Source: JAPLVB01 sp964353635 (GTDB lineage Archaea; Aenigmatarchaeota; Aenigmatarchaeia; QMZP01). From it: a stretch of 28,606 bases of DNA. This document shows positions 1 to 6,929 of the stretch, piece after piece. The stretch's first letter is position 1; every line of letters starts with the position of its first letter. The notes below the pieces were generated by a model. The model made no database searches. It was not told where the DNA came from and worked only from the letters and a program-made list of their open reading frames with translations. Location: positions 1-28,606 of the forward strand of contig CAYGVS010000013.1 in the NCBI GenBank assembly GCA_964353635.1, in the 5' to 3' direction. The translations under genes and the position numbers were made by a program.

Positions 1-593
1 CTCTGGAGGATTATCAGGATGAATATGAAGACGAAGAATATCATGTAAGAGGTGACTGTCTGCGAGCGAATCTCCGAGGAGCGCTCCCTCTTCAGGTTCT
101 CCACTGTCACCAGGGATCTGCTTATCGCCTCGAGCGTGTCTGAAATCTTCCCCCCGACCTTGTAGGTCTCGATTATGGTGGTGATGGACCTCCTGACAAG
201 CATGGAGCCTATGCTCTTGGAGAAGGTTTCCAGGGCTTTCTTGAAGGGTATCCCCCAGTCGACCTGCGCAGCCAGGTCATTGACATAAGGGCTAAGGGCC
301 ATGTAGTTGTTCTTTGAGCAGTGGTTCAGGGCAAGGGGAAGGGTCATGCCCGAGTTGATTGAGCTGGTGAGGTCCCTTACGAAGACAATGAACTGCTGCT
401 CTATCTCCCTTGTTGTCCTGTACCTGGAATAGATTATCAGCACAATGGGGACTGCGGCTACAAGGCCGCCCACGACGTTCAGTATAGGAAACAGAAGGGG
501 GACTGCATCGAGCACGAACAGGAAATTGAAGGCTATGATAAGCGCTCCTGCGCAGGCGAAAGCAGCCTCCCTTGCAAAAGCGAACCTTTTCAG
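1..593 (-). CDS. Type II secretion F / FlaJ-TadC-like membrane protein, second module (partial, runs off left edge)
   Basis: An open frame continues to the window edge. It encodes a hydrophobic N-terminus (after LKRFAFAREAAFA), a cytoplasmic helical domain with the T2SF-like patterns SGMTLPLALNHCSK and GGKISDTLEAISRSL, and the start of a C-terminal membrane helix (MIFFVFIFILIIL). This is the platform protein fold of archaeal type IV pili and archaella. It starts where the preceding T2SF gene stops. No ATG, GTG or TTG lies in frame between the upstream in-frame stop near 689 and residue V at 513-515; the end coordinate used here is the CTG at 591-593. It therefore either starts at the internal GTG 515 (losing a membrane segment), uses a non-standard start, or is the second half of the neighbouring protein joined by a -1 frameshift. 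The family call is fairly sure; the start is not. Confidence 0.75.
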   Translation of the reverse strand, partial: MKRFAFAREAAFACAGALIIAFNFLFVLDAVPLLFPILNVVGGLVAAVPIVLIIYSRYRTTREIEQQFIVFVRDLTSSINSGMTLPLALNHCSKNNYMALSPYVNDLAAQVDWGIPFKKALETFSKSIGSMLVRRSITTIIETYKVGGKISDTLEAISRSLVTVENLKRERSSEIRSQTVTSYMIFFVFIFILIILQ

Positions 594-1477
594 ACTCCCA
601 CCGGCCTCTTGCTCTTTATCAGCCCTATTATCATGAACTGGAACATCACCAGGAAGAGTATTATGCCTATGAGCACGAGCTGAAGGTCAATCCCTATGCC
701 CACGAAAGAGGATATCATGAGTAAGAAGGTGATCCCAAGCGTGGGGAATATCACGGCGAATATCATGTACATCAGCGTGAGCGGATTGAGCTGCGAGCCG
801 TATTTCTTTATGGCCACCCTCTGCTCCTCGGCCAAGTTGTCCACTATCTGCTTCATTGTGTTCCCTATGTCAGCGCCTGACTTGAGCGAGTTCACGATCT
901 GCCACATCACCCTTCTGAAGTAAAGGGATGGGTTCCTCCTTGCGAGCGTTTCCAGCGTCGCTATCTCGGACTTTCCAGTGCTTATGTCCTCGACCGCCCT
1001 CTTCATCTCCTCTGAAAGCAGGCCGTACTTGCTCTGGGATATGGACACCAGCGCGTTGAAGAGCGGCACGCCTGACCTCACCTCTATAAGCAGGTGATGC
1101 AAGGCGTAAGGAAGGTTCTTCTCAATCTGGTTGACCTTCCTGTTGACATAGAGCTTGGGGTAGAATATCACGTACATGAAGCCCACCAGGCCGATGACAG
1201 AGCTTGCGCCCAGCGTGACCAGCATCATCCTGGTGAGCTCAATCCTTATCGCCACCAGTACGACGAAAAGCGCTGTGAACAGGATGGAGAAGTAAAAAAG
1301 CGCTGTGAACAGGGCAAGGGCAACCCACTCCCTGGGCTCGAAGCGGAACTCGGATTGCTCCAGCTCGAAGGCCAGGCCAGGGAACATGTTCGAGAAGAAC
1401 TCTCCCCAGTTCAGCAGGTGCTTGCTGGCCTCTTGTGCCTTCTCCATCGGCACAGGCACCACAGGGATTCTCTTCAT
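590..1477 (-). CDS. Type II secretion system F family protein (FlaJ/TadC-like), first module
   Basis: The 295-residue protein has one T2SF module. Two membrane helices (about residues 50-105) are followed by a cytoplasmic helical bundle carrying NLPYALHHLLIEVRSGVPLFNAL and SLKSGADIGNTMKQIVDNLA. Two more C-terminal helices end in IKSKRP. Such proteins form the inner-membrane platform that the secretion/assembly ATPase drives in archaeal type IV pilus-like machines. Euryarchaeal FlaJ normally carries two such modules in about 550 residues; here the second module lies directly downstream in the -1 frame. A TATA-like stretch (ctttattac on the minus strand, about 1500-1508) sits about 28 bases before the ATG, which fits a leaderless transcript. 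The substrate (archaellum, pilus or other) cannot be told from the sequence. Confidence 0.85.
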   Translation of the reverse strand: MKRIPVVPVPMEKAQEASKHLLNWGEFFSNMFPGLAFELEQSEFRFEPREWVALALFTALFYFSILFTALFVVLVAIRIELTRMMLVTLGASSVIGLVGFMYVIFYPKLYVNRKVNQIEKNLPYALHHLLIEVRSGVPLFNALVSISQSKYGLLSEEMKRAVEDISTGKSEIATLETLARRNPSLYFRRVMWQIVNSLKSGADIGNTMKQIVDNLAEEQRVAIKKYGSQLNPLTLMYMIFAVIFPTLGITFLLMISSFVGIGIDLQLVLIGIILFLVMFQFMIIGLIKSKRPVGV

Positions 1478-1528
1478 GGTTAATTATTAGGAATTTGGGG
1501 TAATAAAGAATTCGCAGAGTATGCCTGA

Positions 1529-1729
1529 TTATGTTGTCCAGTAGATGAAATTGTCTATTCTTTTTAGGTATTTCTTGACTACCATGAGCGCATCTTCGCT
1601 GCCTTCCACGATTAGCTTTTTTTCTTTTGGGGAATAGAGGATTTCTGGCTTTCCAGGTATCTTTTGCAGAAAATCCATATTATGCTGCTCAAGCGCCCCT
1701 TTCAAGTGAAATTCCCTTAATATTTTCAT
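1529..1729 (-). CDS. Small hypothetical protein, 66 aa
   Basis: I do not recognise this protein. It is 66 residues, soluble and mixed-charge, with a C-terminal stretch (KLIVEGSEDALMVVKKYLKR) that looks like a beta strand followed by an amphipathic helix. A TATA-like ttaaaaag (minus strand, about 1750-1757) lies about 25 bases upstream of the ATG. This supports an independent leaderless transcript, although the three-gene run beginning at 2246 could also read through. It sits upstream of the FlaJ-like pair on the same strand, and nothing visible ties it to pilus function. Confidence 0.55.
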   Translation of the reverse strand: MKILREFHLKGALEQHNMDFLQKIPGKPEILYSPKEKKLIVEGSEDALMVVKKYLKRIDNFIYWTT

Positions 1730-1762
1730 GAACCTTCAATAAGAATAAGCTTTTTAAGGGCT

Positions 1763-2029
1763 TCATACAGAATCCCTTGCCTTCTTTTTTTCCTTCTTGA
1801 GCTCATCCTTGAGCTTGGAGAGCTTCATCAAAAAGCCGCACTTGTAGCAGCGCACTGAGAGGGGCCTCTGGAACTCCTGCTGGCCCTGCCTCTGGTCCCC
1901 GCATTCGGGGCATGTATAATTGTATTCTGCGGTGTTTGAGCTGGTCCTCACCCTTATGGCAATCCTGCCCTTCACCTGGCCTGCCTTGTCCTGCAGCACC
2001 CTGTTGGTTATGTAGCTGAAGTTTGACAT
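1763..2029 (-). CDS. Small zinc-ribbon protein, 88 aa
   Basis: The protein has two CxxC knuckles, CPEC (Cys40, Cys43) and CYKC (Cys61, Cys64), spaced as in a rubredoxin-like zinc ribbon. The N-terminal half is basic (VKGRIAIRVRT) and the tail is lysine-rich (about residues 70-86). This layout suggests a nucleic-acid or ribosome-associated factor, but no specific function is recognisable. The start lies four bases after the stop of the gene at 2034-2246, so the two are probably co-transcribed and translationally coupled. Confidence 0.7.
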   Translation of the reverse strand: MSNFSYITNRVLQDKAGQVKGRIAIRVRTSSNTAEYNYTCPECGDQRQGQQEFQRPLSVRCYKCGFLMKLSKLKDELKKEKKKARDSV

Positions 2030-2033
2030 GGTA

Positions 2034-2246
2034 TCACTTTTTTTCGTACCTTATTGTCCCTTTTTCGTCTGTGACCTTGTTCTCCCAGTAGAATACCGTG
2101 TTGCCTGGTGTTCTCCGGTCTTTTGCATACATGCTGCCCAGCGTTTCATAGTGCCATTTGACATGCTCGCTTTTCTTGAGGGCTTCGCACATTGTTTTGA
2201 AATTCTCTTTATTGTGCGTGACTATCCGCCCAGCCTTGTATGCCAT
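2034..2246 (-). CDS. Small hypothetical protein, 70 aa
   Basis: I do not recognise this 70-residue soluble protein. It has several aromatic residues (VKWHYETLG, NTVFYWENKV) and basic ends, and no membrane segment. The minus-strand leader has a TATA-like gtttatatac (about 2281-2290) and a GTGAT element four to five bases before the ATG that can act as a Shine-Dalgarno site. Together with the four-base gap to the downstream zinc-ribbon gene, this supports a real two-gene operon. Confidence 0.6.
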   Translation of the reverse strand: MAYKAGRIVTHNKENFKTMCEALKKSEHVKWHYETLGSMYAKDRRTPGNTVFYWENKVTDEKGTIRYEKK

Positions 2247-2296
2247 TTAATCACATTAATTATCATCTAGTAGTGATTGCTTGTATATAAACTTTT

Positions 2297-3199
2297 CTAC
2301 TTCTTAAGCTTCAGCCGCATGAAATCCTCTGCCGTTATGGTGTTCTGGAACACCTTCTTGGCTTCCCGCTCCAGTTCGCGCACATCCTGGTACCTGCGGG
2401 AGAAGTGAGTAAGGGCGAGCTTGTGGGCACCTGCCTTCTTCGCGAGCTGGGCCGCTTCCTTTGCCCCGCTGTGCATCTTGCTTTCCTCCTCCTCCGCAAA
2501 GGTGGCGTCGTGTATGAGCAGATCAGCCCCCTTTGCAAGCGCAAGAAGGCTCTGGCACGGCTTCGTGTCGCCTGAGTAAACGACCTTGAGGCCCGCCCTG
2601 TGGATGCCCACATCCTCAAGGCTTATCCGCGTTCCTTTGAGCTCTATCCATCCCTTCTCCTTGAGCTTGCCTACAAGTGGTCCCTGCTTGAGGCCATATA
2701 GCTTCTCAGCCTTCTTTATATCAACGTTCCAGGAATCAACCTCCTGGAGCGCATAAGCGACAGCAGGGACAGTATGCTGCACTGGTATTGAAAAGATGCT
2801 GAACTTCTCTTCCTTCAGGACCTGGACTGGCTCATGACCTTCGAAAGGGACGTTCTTTGCAACTATCCGGAACCTCGGTCCCCAGTAATCCAGGTCAAGT
2901 ATGTCACCGACGAAGCGTTCTGCCTCAGGGCCATATATCTCCAATGCATGCTTCCGCTTCTCAAGGTTCATGGTCTGCATGAGCCCTATCAGGCCCGCCC
3001 AATGGTCAGCATGCCAGTGGGTAATGAATATCCTATTTATCTTCATGAAGTTCAGGCCTGCGTTCATAAGCTGGCGCTGCGTCCCCTCCCCGCAGTCCCA
3101 GAGCATGCACTCTGACTCGTACTGCAGCCATATGGCTGCCGGGTTCCTTTTCTTGCTGGGTATGCCTGAGCCTGTGCCCAAGAAAACGAGTTCGAGCAT
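2297..3199 (-). CDS. rnz: Ribonuclease Z (tRNA 3' processing endonuclease)
   Basis: RNase Z is a metallo-beta-lactamase endonuclease that removes the 3' trailer from precursor tRNAs so that CCA can be added. The 300-residue protein has the full metal-ligand set: the HxHxDH motif THWHADHWAGL (His61, His63, Asp65, His66), His142 in VQHTVP, Asp211 in SGDT, His243 in MHSGA and His265 in LTHFSRRY. The N-terminal FLGTGSG is typical of the family and the length is normal for the short form. Neither tRNA gene in this window encodes CCA, so 3' processing of this kind is needed. A TATA-like tttaaatt (about 3219-3228) lies about 25 bases before the ATG, indicating a leaderless transcript. Confidence 0.95.
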   Translation of the reverse strand: MLELVFLGTGSGIPSKKRNPAAIWLQYESECMLWDCGEGTQRQLMNAGLNFMKINRIFITHWHADHWAGLIGLMQTMNLEKRKHALEIYGPEAERFVGDILDLDYWGPRFRIVAKNVPFEGHEPVQVLKEEKFSIFSIPVQHTVPAVAYALQEVDSWNVDIKKAEKLYGLKQGPLVGKLKEKGWIELKGTRISLEDVGIHRAGLKVVYSGDTKPCQSLLALAKGADLLIHDATFAEEEESKMHSGAKEAAQLAKKAGAHKLALTHFSRRYQDVRELEREAKKVFQNTITAEDFMRLKLKK

Positions 3200-3241
3200 G
3201 GATTATATTTCGCCCTGGAATTTAAAAGAAGCTGGCTGATT

Positions 3242-3400
3242 CTACTCAGAGGCCTTGACGTCCTCTAAGGACACGCCATCTTTCTTCATTTCCTTAATCT
3301 CTTTGGCCTGATCTGAGCCTTCAGATATCCTCAGGTCAAGCTGCTCCGTGTCTATCTGATTCAGTTCCGAATCGAGAAACTTCAACTTATTCAGTGGCAT
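3242..3400 (-). CDS. Short hypothetical protein, 52 aa
   Basis: This 53-codon frame runs from an ATG (3398-3400) to a TAG. It encodes an acidic, charged, probably helical protein (begins MPLNKLKFLDSELNQ, ends SLEDVKASE). It fills the gap between valS and rnz and reads on the same strand as both. Codon choice (GAG, CTG, AAG, AGG, ATA) matches the neighbours. No family is recognised. Two TATA-like elements lie 80-100 bases upstream, so it could have its own promoter with a leader. Small size and lack of homology limit confidence. Confidence 0.5.
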   Translation of the reverse strand: MPLNKLKFLDSELNQIDTEQLDLRISEGSDQAKEIKEMKKDGVSLEDVKASE

Positions 3401-3407
3401 TGCTTAC

Positions 3408-3554
3408 CTAACCTTTGACAGCCTTGATGACTTGAATGCAGCTGCCTGTCCTAAGAACGCTCCTAACGCGTTCAATATCCTTAAATATGAACCCTATATT
3501 TAAAAGGTTTCCCACAATTTCTCCCACTTCAGAAGGCCAGCTCGAGCTTCTCAT
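3408..3554 (-). CDS. Possible 48-aa ORF overlapping the end of valS
   Basis: An ATG frame inside the last codons of valS continues for 48 residues and stops eight bases before the 52-aa ORF. The second half (VGNLLNIGFIFKDIERVRSV) reads like a plausible helical protein. Against it, the same bases contain two AT-rich TATA-like stretches (about 3478-3502) that may simply be the promoter of the next ORF, and no ribosome site is evident. It is recorded as a weak candidate. Confidence 0.22.
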   Translation of the reverse strand: MRSSSWPSEVGEIVGNLLNIGFIFKDIERVRSVLRTGSCIQVIKAVKG

Positions 3555-5922
3555 CCCACTTAAGGCTCTTTATCGAATGGGAAAGGGCAAGGTCCTTATC
3601 TATCGATTTGAACTTCCTTGGAAGGGTGGCATGCTTTATCTCGGTCTTCAGGGAGAGGTTGCGGTCTTTCTTGGCCTTCCATATCTCCCCGTTGAGCTGC
3701 ATCAAATCCGAAGCACTAAACGGGAGCTTCGACCTGCCTGCCGCTTGCGATGGAAAGCTCTCTTCCTCTATGTCCTTGCCCCTGAGGTCCTTGTATATCC
3801 TGTGCGTTATGAAGGGTATCACAGGGTGTAATACGAGAAGGATCTCATCAAGAACTTTATGGAGGGTATATATGGCTGCGTTCTGCTCCTCCCTGGAGAA
3901 CTTCCCTTCCTGGTTATATGCCCTGTTCTTCACCAACTCAATGTAGTTGGAAGCGAAGAACTCCCAGATGAAGTTCTTCATCATTGCGGATGGCTTGTGG
4001 AAATCGAACCTTTCATATTCCTTCCTGGCATAAGCAGCCAGCCTTGCCACCTCGGAAAGCGCAAGCTTGTCCAGGTCAGTGAGGTTCGCATCCTTCTCAG
4101 TGACAGGCTCGAACATGGAGATGAACCTGGCCACGTTCCAGAGCTTTGTCAGGAACTTGGAGCCTGCCTCAATCCTGTCGAAGGAGCATTTGAGGTCGGA
4201 GAGCGTAATGTTCCCCTCAAGGGCGCACCATGCCCTGAAGGGCTCTGCGCCGAACTTTTCTATGACCTCCTTTGGGTCGATGACATTCCCAAGGGATTTG
4301 CTCATCTTAATCCCCTTGCTGTCAAGTATGTGGAAATGTATCCATATGTTCTCGAATGCGGGCTTCCTGGTAAGCTGGTAGCATCTCAGGAGAGTGTAAT
4401 AAAGCCAGGTCCTCACTATCTCCTTTCCCTGCGGCCTGAGAGAGCATGGGTAAGCCTTCTGGAAGAACTTGGCTTCCCTTCCATATCCCAGTATGTACAG
4501 TGGAGAGACAGAGGAATCGAACCATGTGTCAAAAACCCTCTCCTCGCCGCGGAACTCCTTGCCTCCGCACTTGGGGCATTTCTTCACAGGAGGGGCTTCC
4601 TTCCAGGGCCTGTAATATTTGCCCTTAGGGGGCACGATAGTCTCCCCGCACTTGCAGTACCAGAGTGGTATCTCAGTGGCATAGTACCTTCTCCTGGAGA
4701 CAGCCCAGTCCATGGTGAGCGAGCCCATCCAGTCAAGGAGGAACTGCTTGGACTTTGGGGAGAAGAACCTTGTTTTGTTCACGACATTCTTCGTGAGCTC
4801 TTCCCTTAGCTCCATCTGCTTCAGGTAGTATTCAGGCATTGCAATGAACTCGATGGGCGTCTTGCTCCTCTCGCATATGGGAGTCCTGTGCACAGTCTTC
4901 TCCTTCTTCTCCACAAGGCCTTCCTGCTCGAGCCTCTGGACCATTGCCTTCCTGGCCTCCTCGACCTTCATGCCTTTGAGGGGGCCTGACGCTTCATTCA
5001 TCCTTCCGTCCATGCCTATTGCATACACGGGCTCGAGCCCTTCCTCCCTGAAGAACCTGACATCAGTGTAGTCCCCGAAGGAGCACATCATCATGAGGCC
5101 TGTACCCGTGTCCATCTTTGCGTAAGGATGGGGCTTTATCGGGACCTCTTTTCCGCACAAAGGAACTACTGCATGCTTGTCTTTGAGGTGCTTATACCTC
5201 TGGTCCTCCGGGTTGTACACGACCATTCCGCATGTGCAAAGAAGCTCAGGCCTTGTGGTGCCTATGACCACAGTCTCGCCTGTCTCCTTCACCTTCCATT
5301 TCACATAGATGAATTCGGACTGCATGTCCTTGTACTCTATCTCTGCATCTGCAAGGGTGGTCTGGCATTTCGGGCAGTAATTATTCGTCCTGTTGTCAGT
5401 GTATAACATCCCCCTTTTCCAGAGGTCTATGAAGGTCCCCTGAGTGAGGGTCCTGTAATCATAGGAGTCTGTATAGTACATATCCCCAAGCTTGTCCCCG
5501 GGTTTCCAGGAGTTGTAGGAATGGCCAAGCTTGTAAAATGACTCAAGGGACTCCAGGCTGGACTCCTCAAGGAGCTTCTTGCAGCTCCATATGAACTTCT
5601 CCCTGGGTGTGCTGCTGATTGATATGCCGAACTTCTTCTCCGTGGCGACCTCTATGGGAAGGCCGTTCCTGTCCAGGCCCAGGGGAAACAGCACATTGAA
5701 CCCGCACATCCTCTTGAACCGCGCGATGAAATCCATAATGGTGTAAGTGGCAGCATGCCCCATGTGTATAGGGGAATTAACGTATGGAGGAGGCGTGTCT
5801 ATTGAGAAAATGGGCTTCTTGCTGTCAGGATGGAAGGCGAACACCCGGTTCTTCCTCCACGCCTGCCTTATCTCCTCCTCGAACTCCTTCTCCCAGCGGT
5901 TGCCTTTCAGTTTAGGGTCCAT
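3529..5922 (-). CDS. valS: Valine--tRNA ligase
   Basis: Class I aminoacyl-tRNA synthetase charging tRNA-Val. From the ATG at 5922 the protein has 797 residues. The HIGH signature reads HMGH (53-56, in PPPYVNSPIHMGHA). A CxxC knuckle (Cys183/186) precedes the editing domain, which carries GTTRPELL. A second Cys-rich insert follows WYCKCGE and includes KCPKCGG. The KMSKS loop is at about 539-543 (GIKMSKSLGNVIDP). GSKFLTKLWNVARF in the anticodon-binding region favours ValRS over IleRS and LeuRS. A GTG nine bases upstream would add three residues. I prefer the ATG because GTGA lies five bases before it and a TATA-like tttttaag (about 5957-5964) fits a very short leader. Confidence 0.92.
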   Translation of the reverse strand: MDPKLKGNRWEKEFEEEIRQAWRKNRVFAFHPDSKKPIFSIDTPPPYVNSPIHMGHAATYTIMDFIARFKRMCGFNVLFPLGLDRNGLPIEVATEKKFGISISSTPREKFIWSCKKLLEESSLESLESFYKLGHSYNSWKPGDKLGDMYYTDSYDYRTLTQGTFIDLWKRGMLYTDNRTNNYCPKCQTTLADAEIEYKDMQSEFIYVKWKVKETGETVVIGTTRPELLCTCGMVVYNPEDQRYKHLKDKHAVVPLCGKEVPIKPHPYAKMDTGTGLMMMCSFGDYTDVRFFREEGLEPVYAIGMDGRMNEASGPLKGMKVEEARKAMVQRLEQEGLVEKKEKTVHRTPICERSKTPIEFIAMPEYYLKQMELREELTKNVVNKTRFFSPKSKQFLLDWMGSLTMDWAVSRRRYYATEIPLWYCKCGETIVPPKGKYYRPWKEAPPVKKCPKCGGKEFRGEERVFDTWFDSSVSPLYILGYGREAKFFQKAYPCSLRPQGKEIVRTWLYYTLLRCYQLTRKPAFENIWIHFHILDSKGIKMSKSLGNVIDPKEVIEKFGAEPFRAWCALEGNITLSDLKCSFDRIEAGSKFLTKLWNVARFISMFEPVTEKDANLTDLDKLALSEVARLAAYARKEYERFDFHKPSAMMKNFIWEFFASNYIELVKNRAYNQEGKFSREEQNAAIYTLHKVLDEILLVLHPVIPFITHRIYKDLRGKDIEEESFPSQAAGRSKLPFSASDLMQLNGEIWKAKKDRNLSLKTEIKHATLPRKFKSIDKDLALSHSIKSLKWDEKLELAF

Positions 5923-5979
5923 CTGTCTCACTTAAGAGAATAATGAGCGGATAGCTTAAAAATGCTGCACGAATCCAGG

Positions 5980-6417
5980 TCATTCAGAAGGCGGCTTGAA
6001 TCCATTATAGCCGTTTGAGCCTTCTGCGAACGTTATCCTCCATCCCCTTCTGTCCGCGAAGTGCTGTAGCTTTTCCCCCATCTCAGGGTTTCTTTCAAGC
6101 CAACCATAGGAAAAGCTGACTGACATTTTCCCAGAGTACGGGATGGAGTCCTCGAGTCTGCATGGCTCGCACCTCAGGGCTTCGGGACGGATATCAAGTA
6201 TGTCCGCAATCGCATTTCTGTCAGGAAGGGAGCAAGCCATGAGACTGTATTTTCCTGAAAGCCCGCGGTACTTTTTTTCTAGAAGTATTCTGGTATTTAT
6301 CACAAGCAGATATATTGCATTTATGTATATAAGATTTCGCTCGGTGACAGTCTCAATTTCGTGCCTTAAGCCTTCTTCCGCTGAGTTCCCAAAGCCTTTA
6401 AAAATTCTCTCCCCCAT
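5980..6417 (-). CDS. Hypothetical protein, 145 aa (start uncertain)
   Basis: I do not recognise this protein. It is soluble, with a paired-cysteine segment LRCEPCR near the middle and a C-terminal region with aromatic and glycine residues (GWRITFAEGSNGYNGF). The first ATG is only eight bases from the start codon of the divergent gene at 6426, and no AT-rich promoter lies at the right distance on the minus strand. A GTG at 6303 would give 107 residues and has a TATA-like cttatatac (6325-6333) about 26 bases upstream, the spacing seen at other genes here. The shorter form is therefore a real alternative. Confidence 0.6.
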   Translation of the reverse strand: MGERIFKGFGNSAEEGLRHEIETVTERNLIYINAIYLLVINTRILLEKKYRGLSGKYSLMACSLPDRNAIADILDIRPEALRCEPCRLEDSIPYSGKMSVSFSYGWLERNPEMGEKLQHFADRRGWRITFAEGSNGYNGFKPPSE

Positions 6418-6425
6418 TTAGATTT

Positions 6426-6929
6426 ATGAAAGCTCATCTTGCGGTCACGGCATTTTTCCTGGCATCAGCGCTGATGGCATGGGGCGTCCATGCAGAAAAG
6501 GTTAACGTCACCCTGATGTCATGCAAAGACCTGCTGTGCACTGTCCAGAAGGGCGCCTTCCTGCTGAATGAGTCAGCCTATATCGATTACAACTCTTCAG
6601 AGAAGGAGATAACATATTCGGCAGTGCTCACCTTTCCGGACGGGAAGAGCTACCAGATAAACTTCCCCAACAGAGTAGTTTCCAATGAAACGGGCAAATA
6701 CATCGTGAACATGACTGTGTGGAAAGACGGGTTCGAAGAGACAAAGGTTTACAAGGAATTCAGCTTCATCGATAGCAGCCCCCAGACTCCTGCCGTTGAG
6801 AATCCTCCAACGCTTGACATTGTCCCAATGCTAGTGATTGCCATACCAATCGTGATAGTCCTCGCGCTCTGGATGCACTCTAACAGGAAGCACAAAAAAA
6901 TCTCTCCCCAGAAATCAGTCTACATTTGA
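6426..6929 (+). CDS. Secreted, membrane-anchored protein with Ig-like ectodomain, 167 aa
   Basis: The N-terminus is a clear signal peptide (residues 1-23, ending VHA before EK). A beta-rich ectodomain follows, with several N-x-S/T sequons (for example NVT, NSS, NET, NMT) and one cysteine pair. A proline-rich linker leads to a C-terminal membrane helix (PMLVIAIPIVIVLALWM) and a short basic tail, so the protein should face outwards and be anchored by its C-terminus. No family can be named. The TATA-like tttaaaaatt (6397-6406) lies 25 bases before the ATG, inside the start of the divergent gene. The stop codon abuts the proS stop with no spacing. Confidence 0.75.
   Translation: MKAHLAVTAFFLASALMAWGVHAEKVNVTLMSCKDLLCTVQKGAFLLNESAYIDYNSSEKEITYSAVLTFPDGKSYQINFPNRVVSNETGKYIVNMTVWKDGFEETKVYKEFSFIDSSPQTPAVENPPTLDIVPMLVIAIPIVIVLALWMHSNRKHKKISPQKSVYI

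Noticed and set aside
3859..4809. A 316-aa plus-strand ORF
   Set aside because: It is entirely antisense to valS, whose motifs are unambiguous, and its translation has no recognisable domain. It is a shadow of a GC-biased gene.
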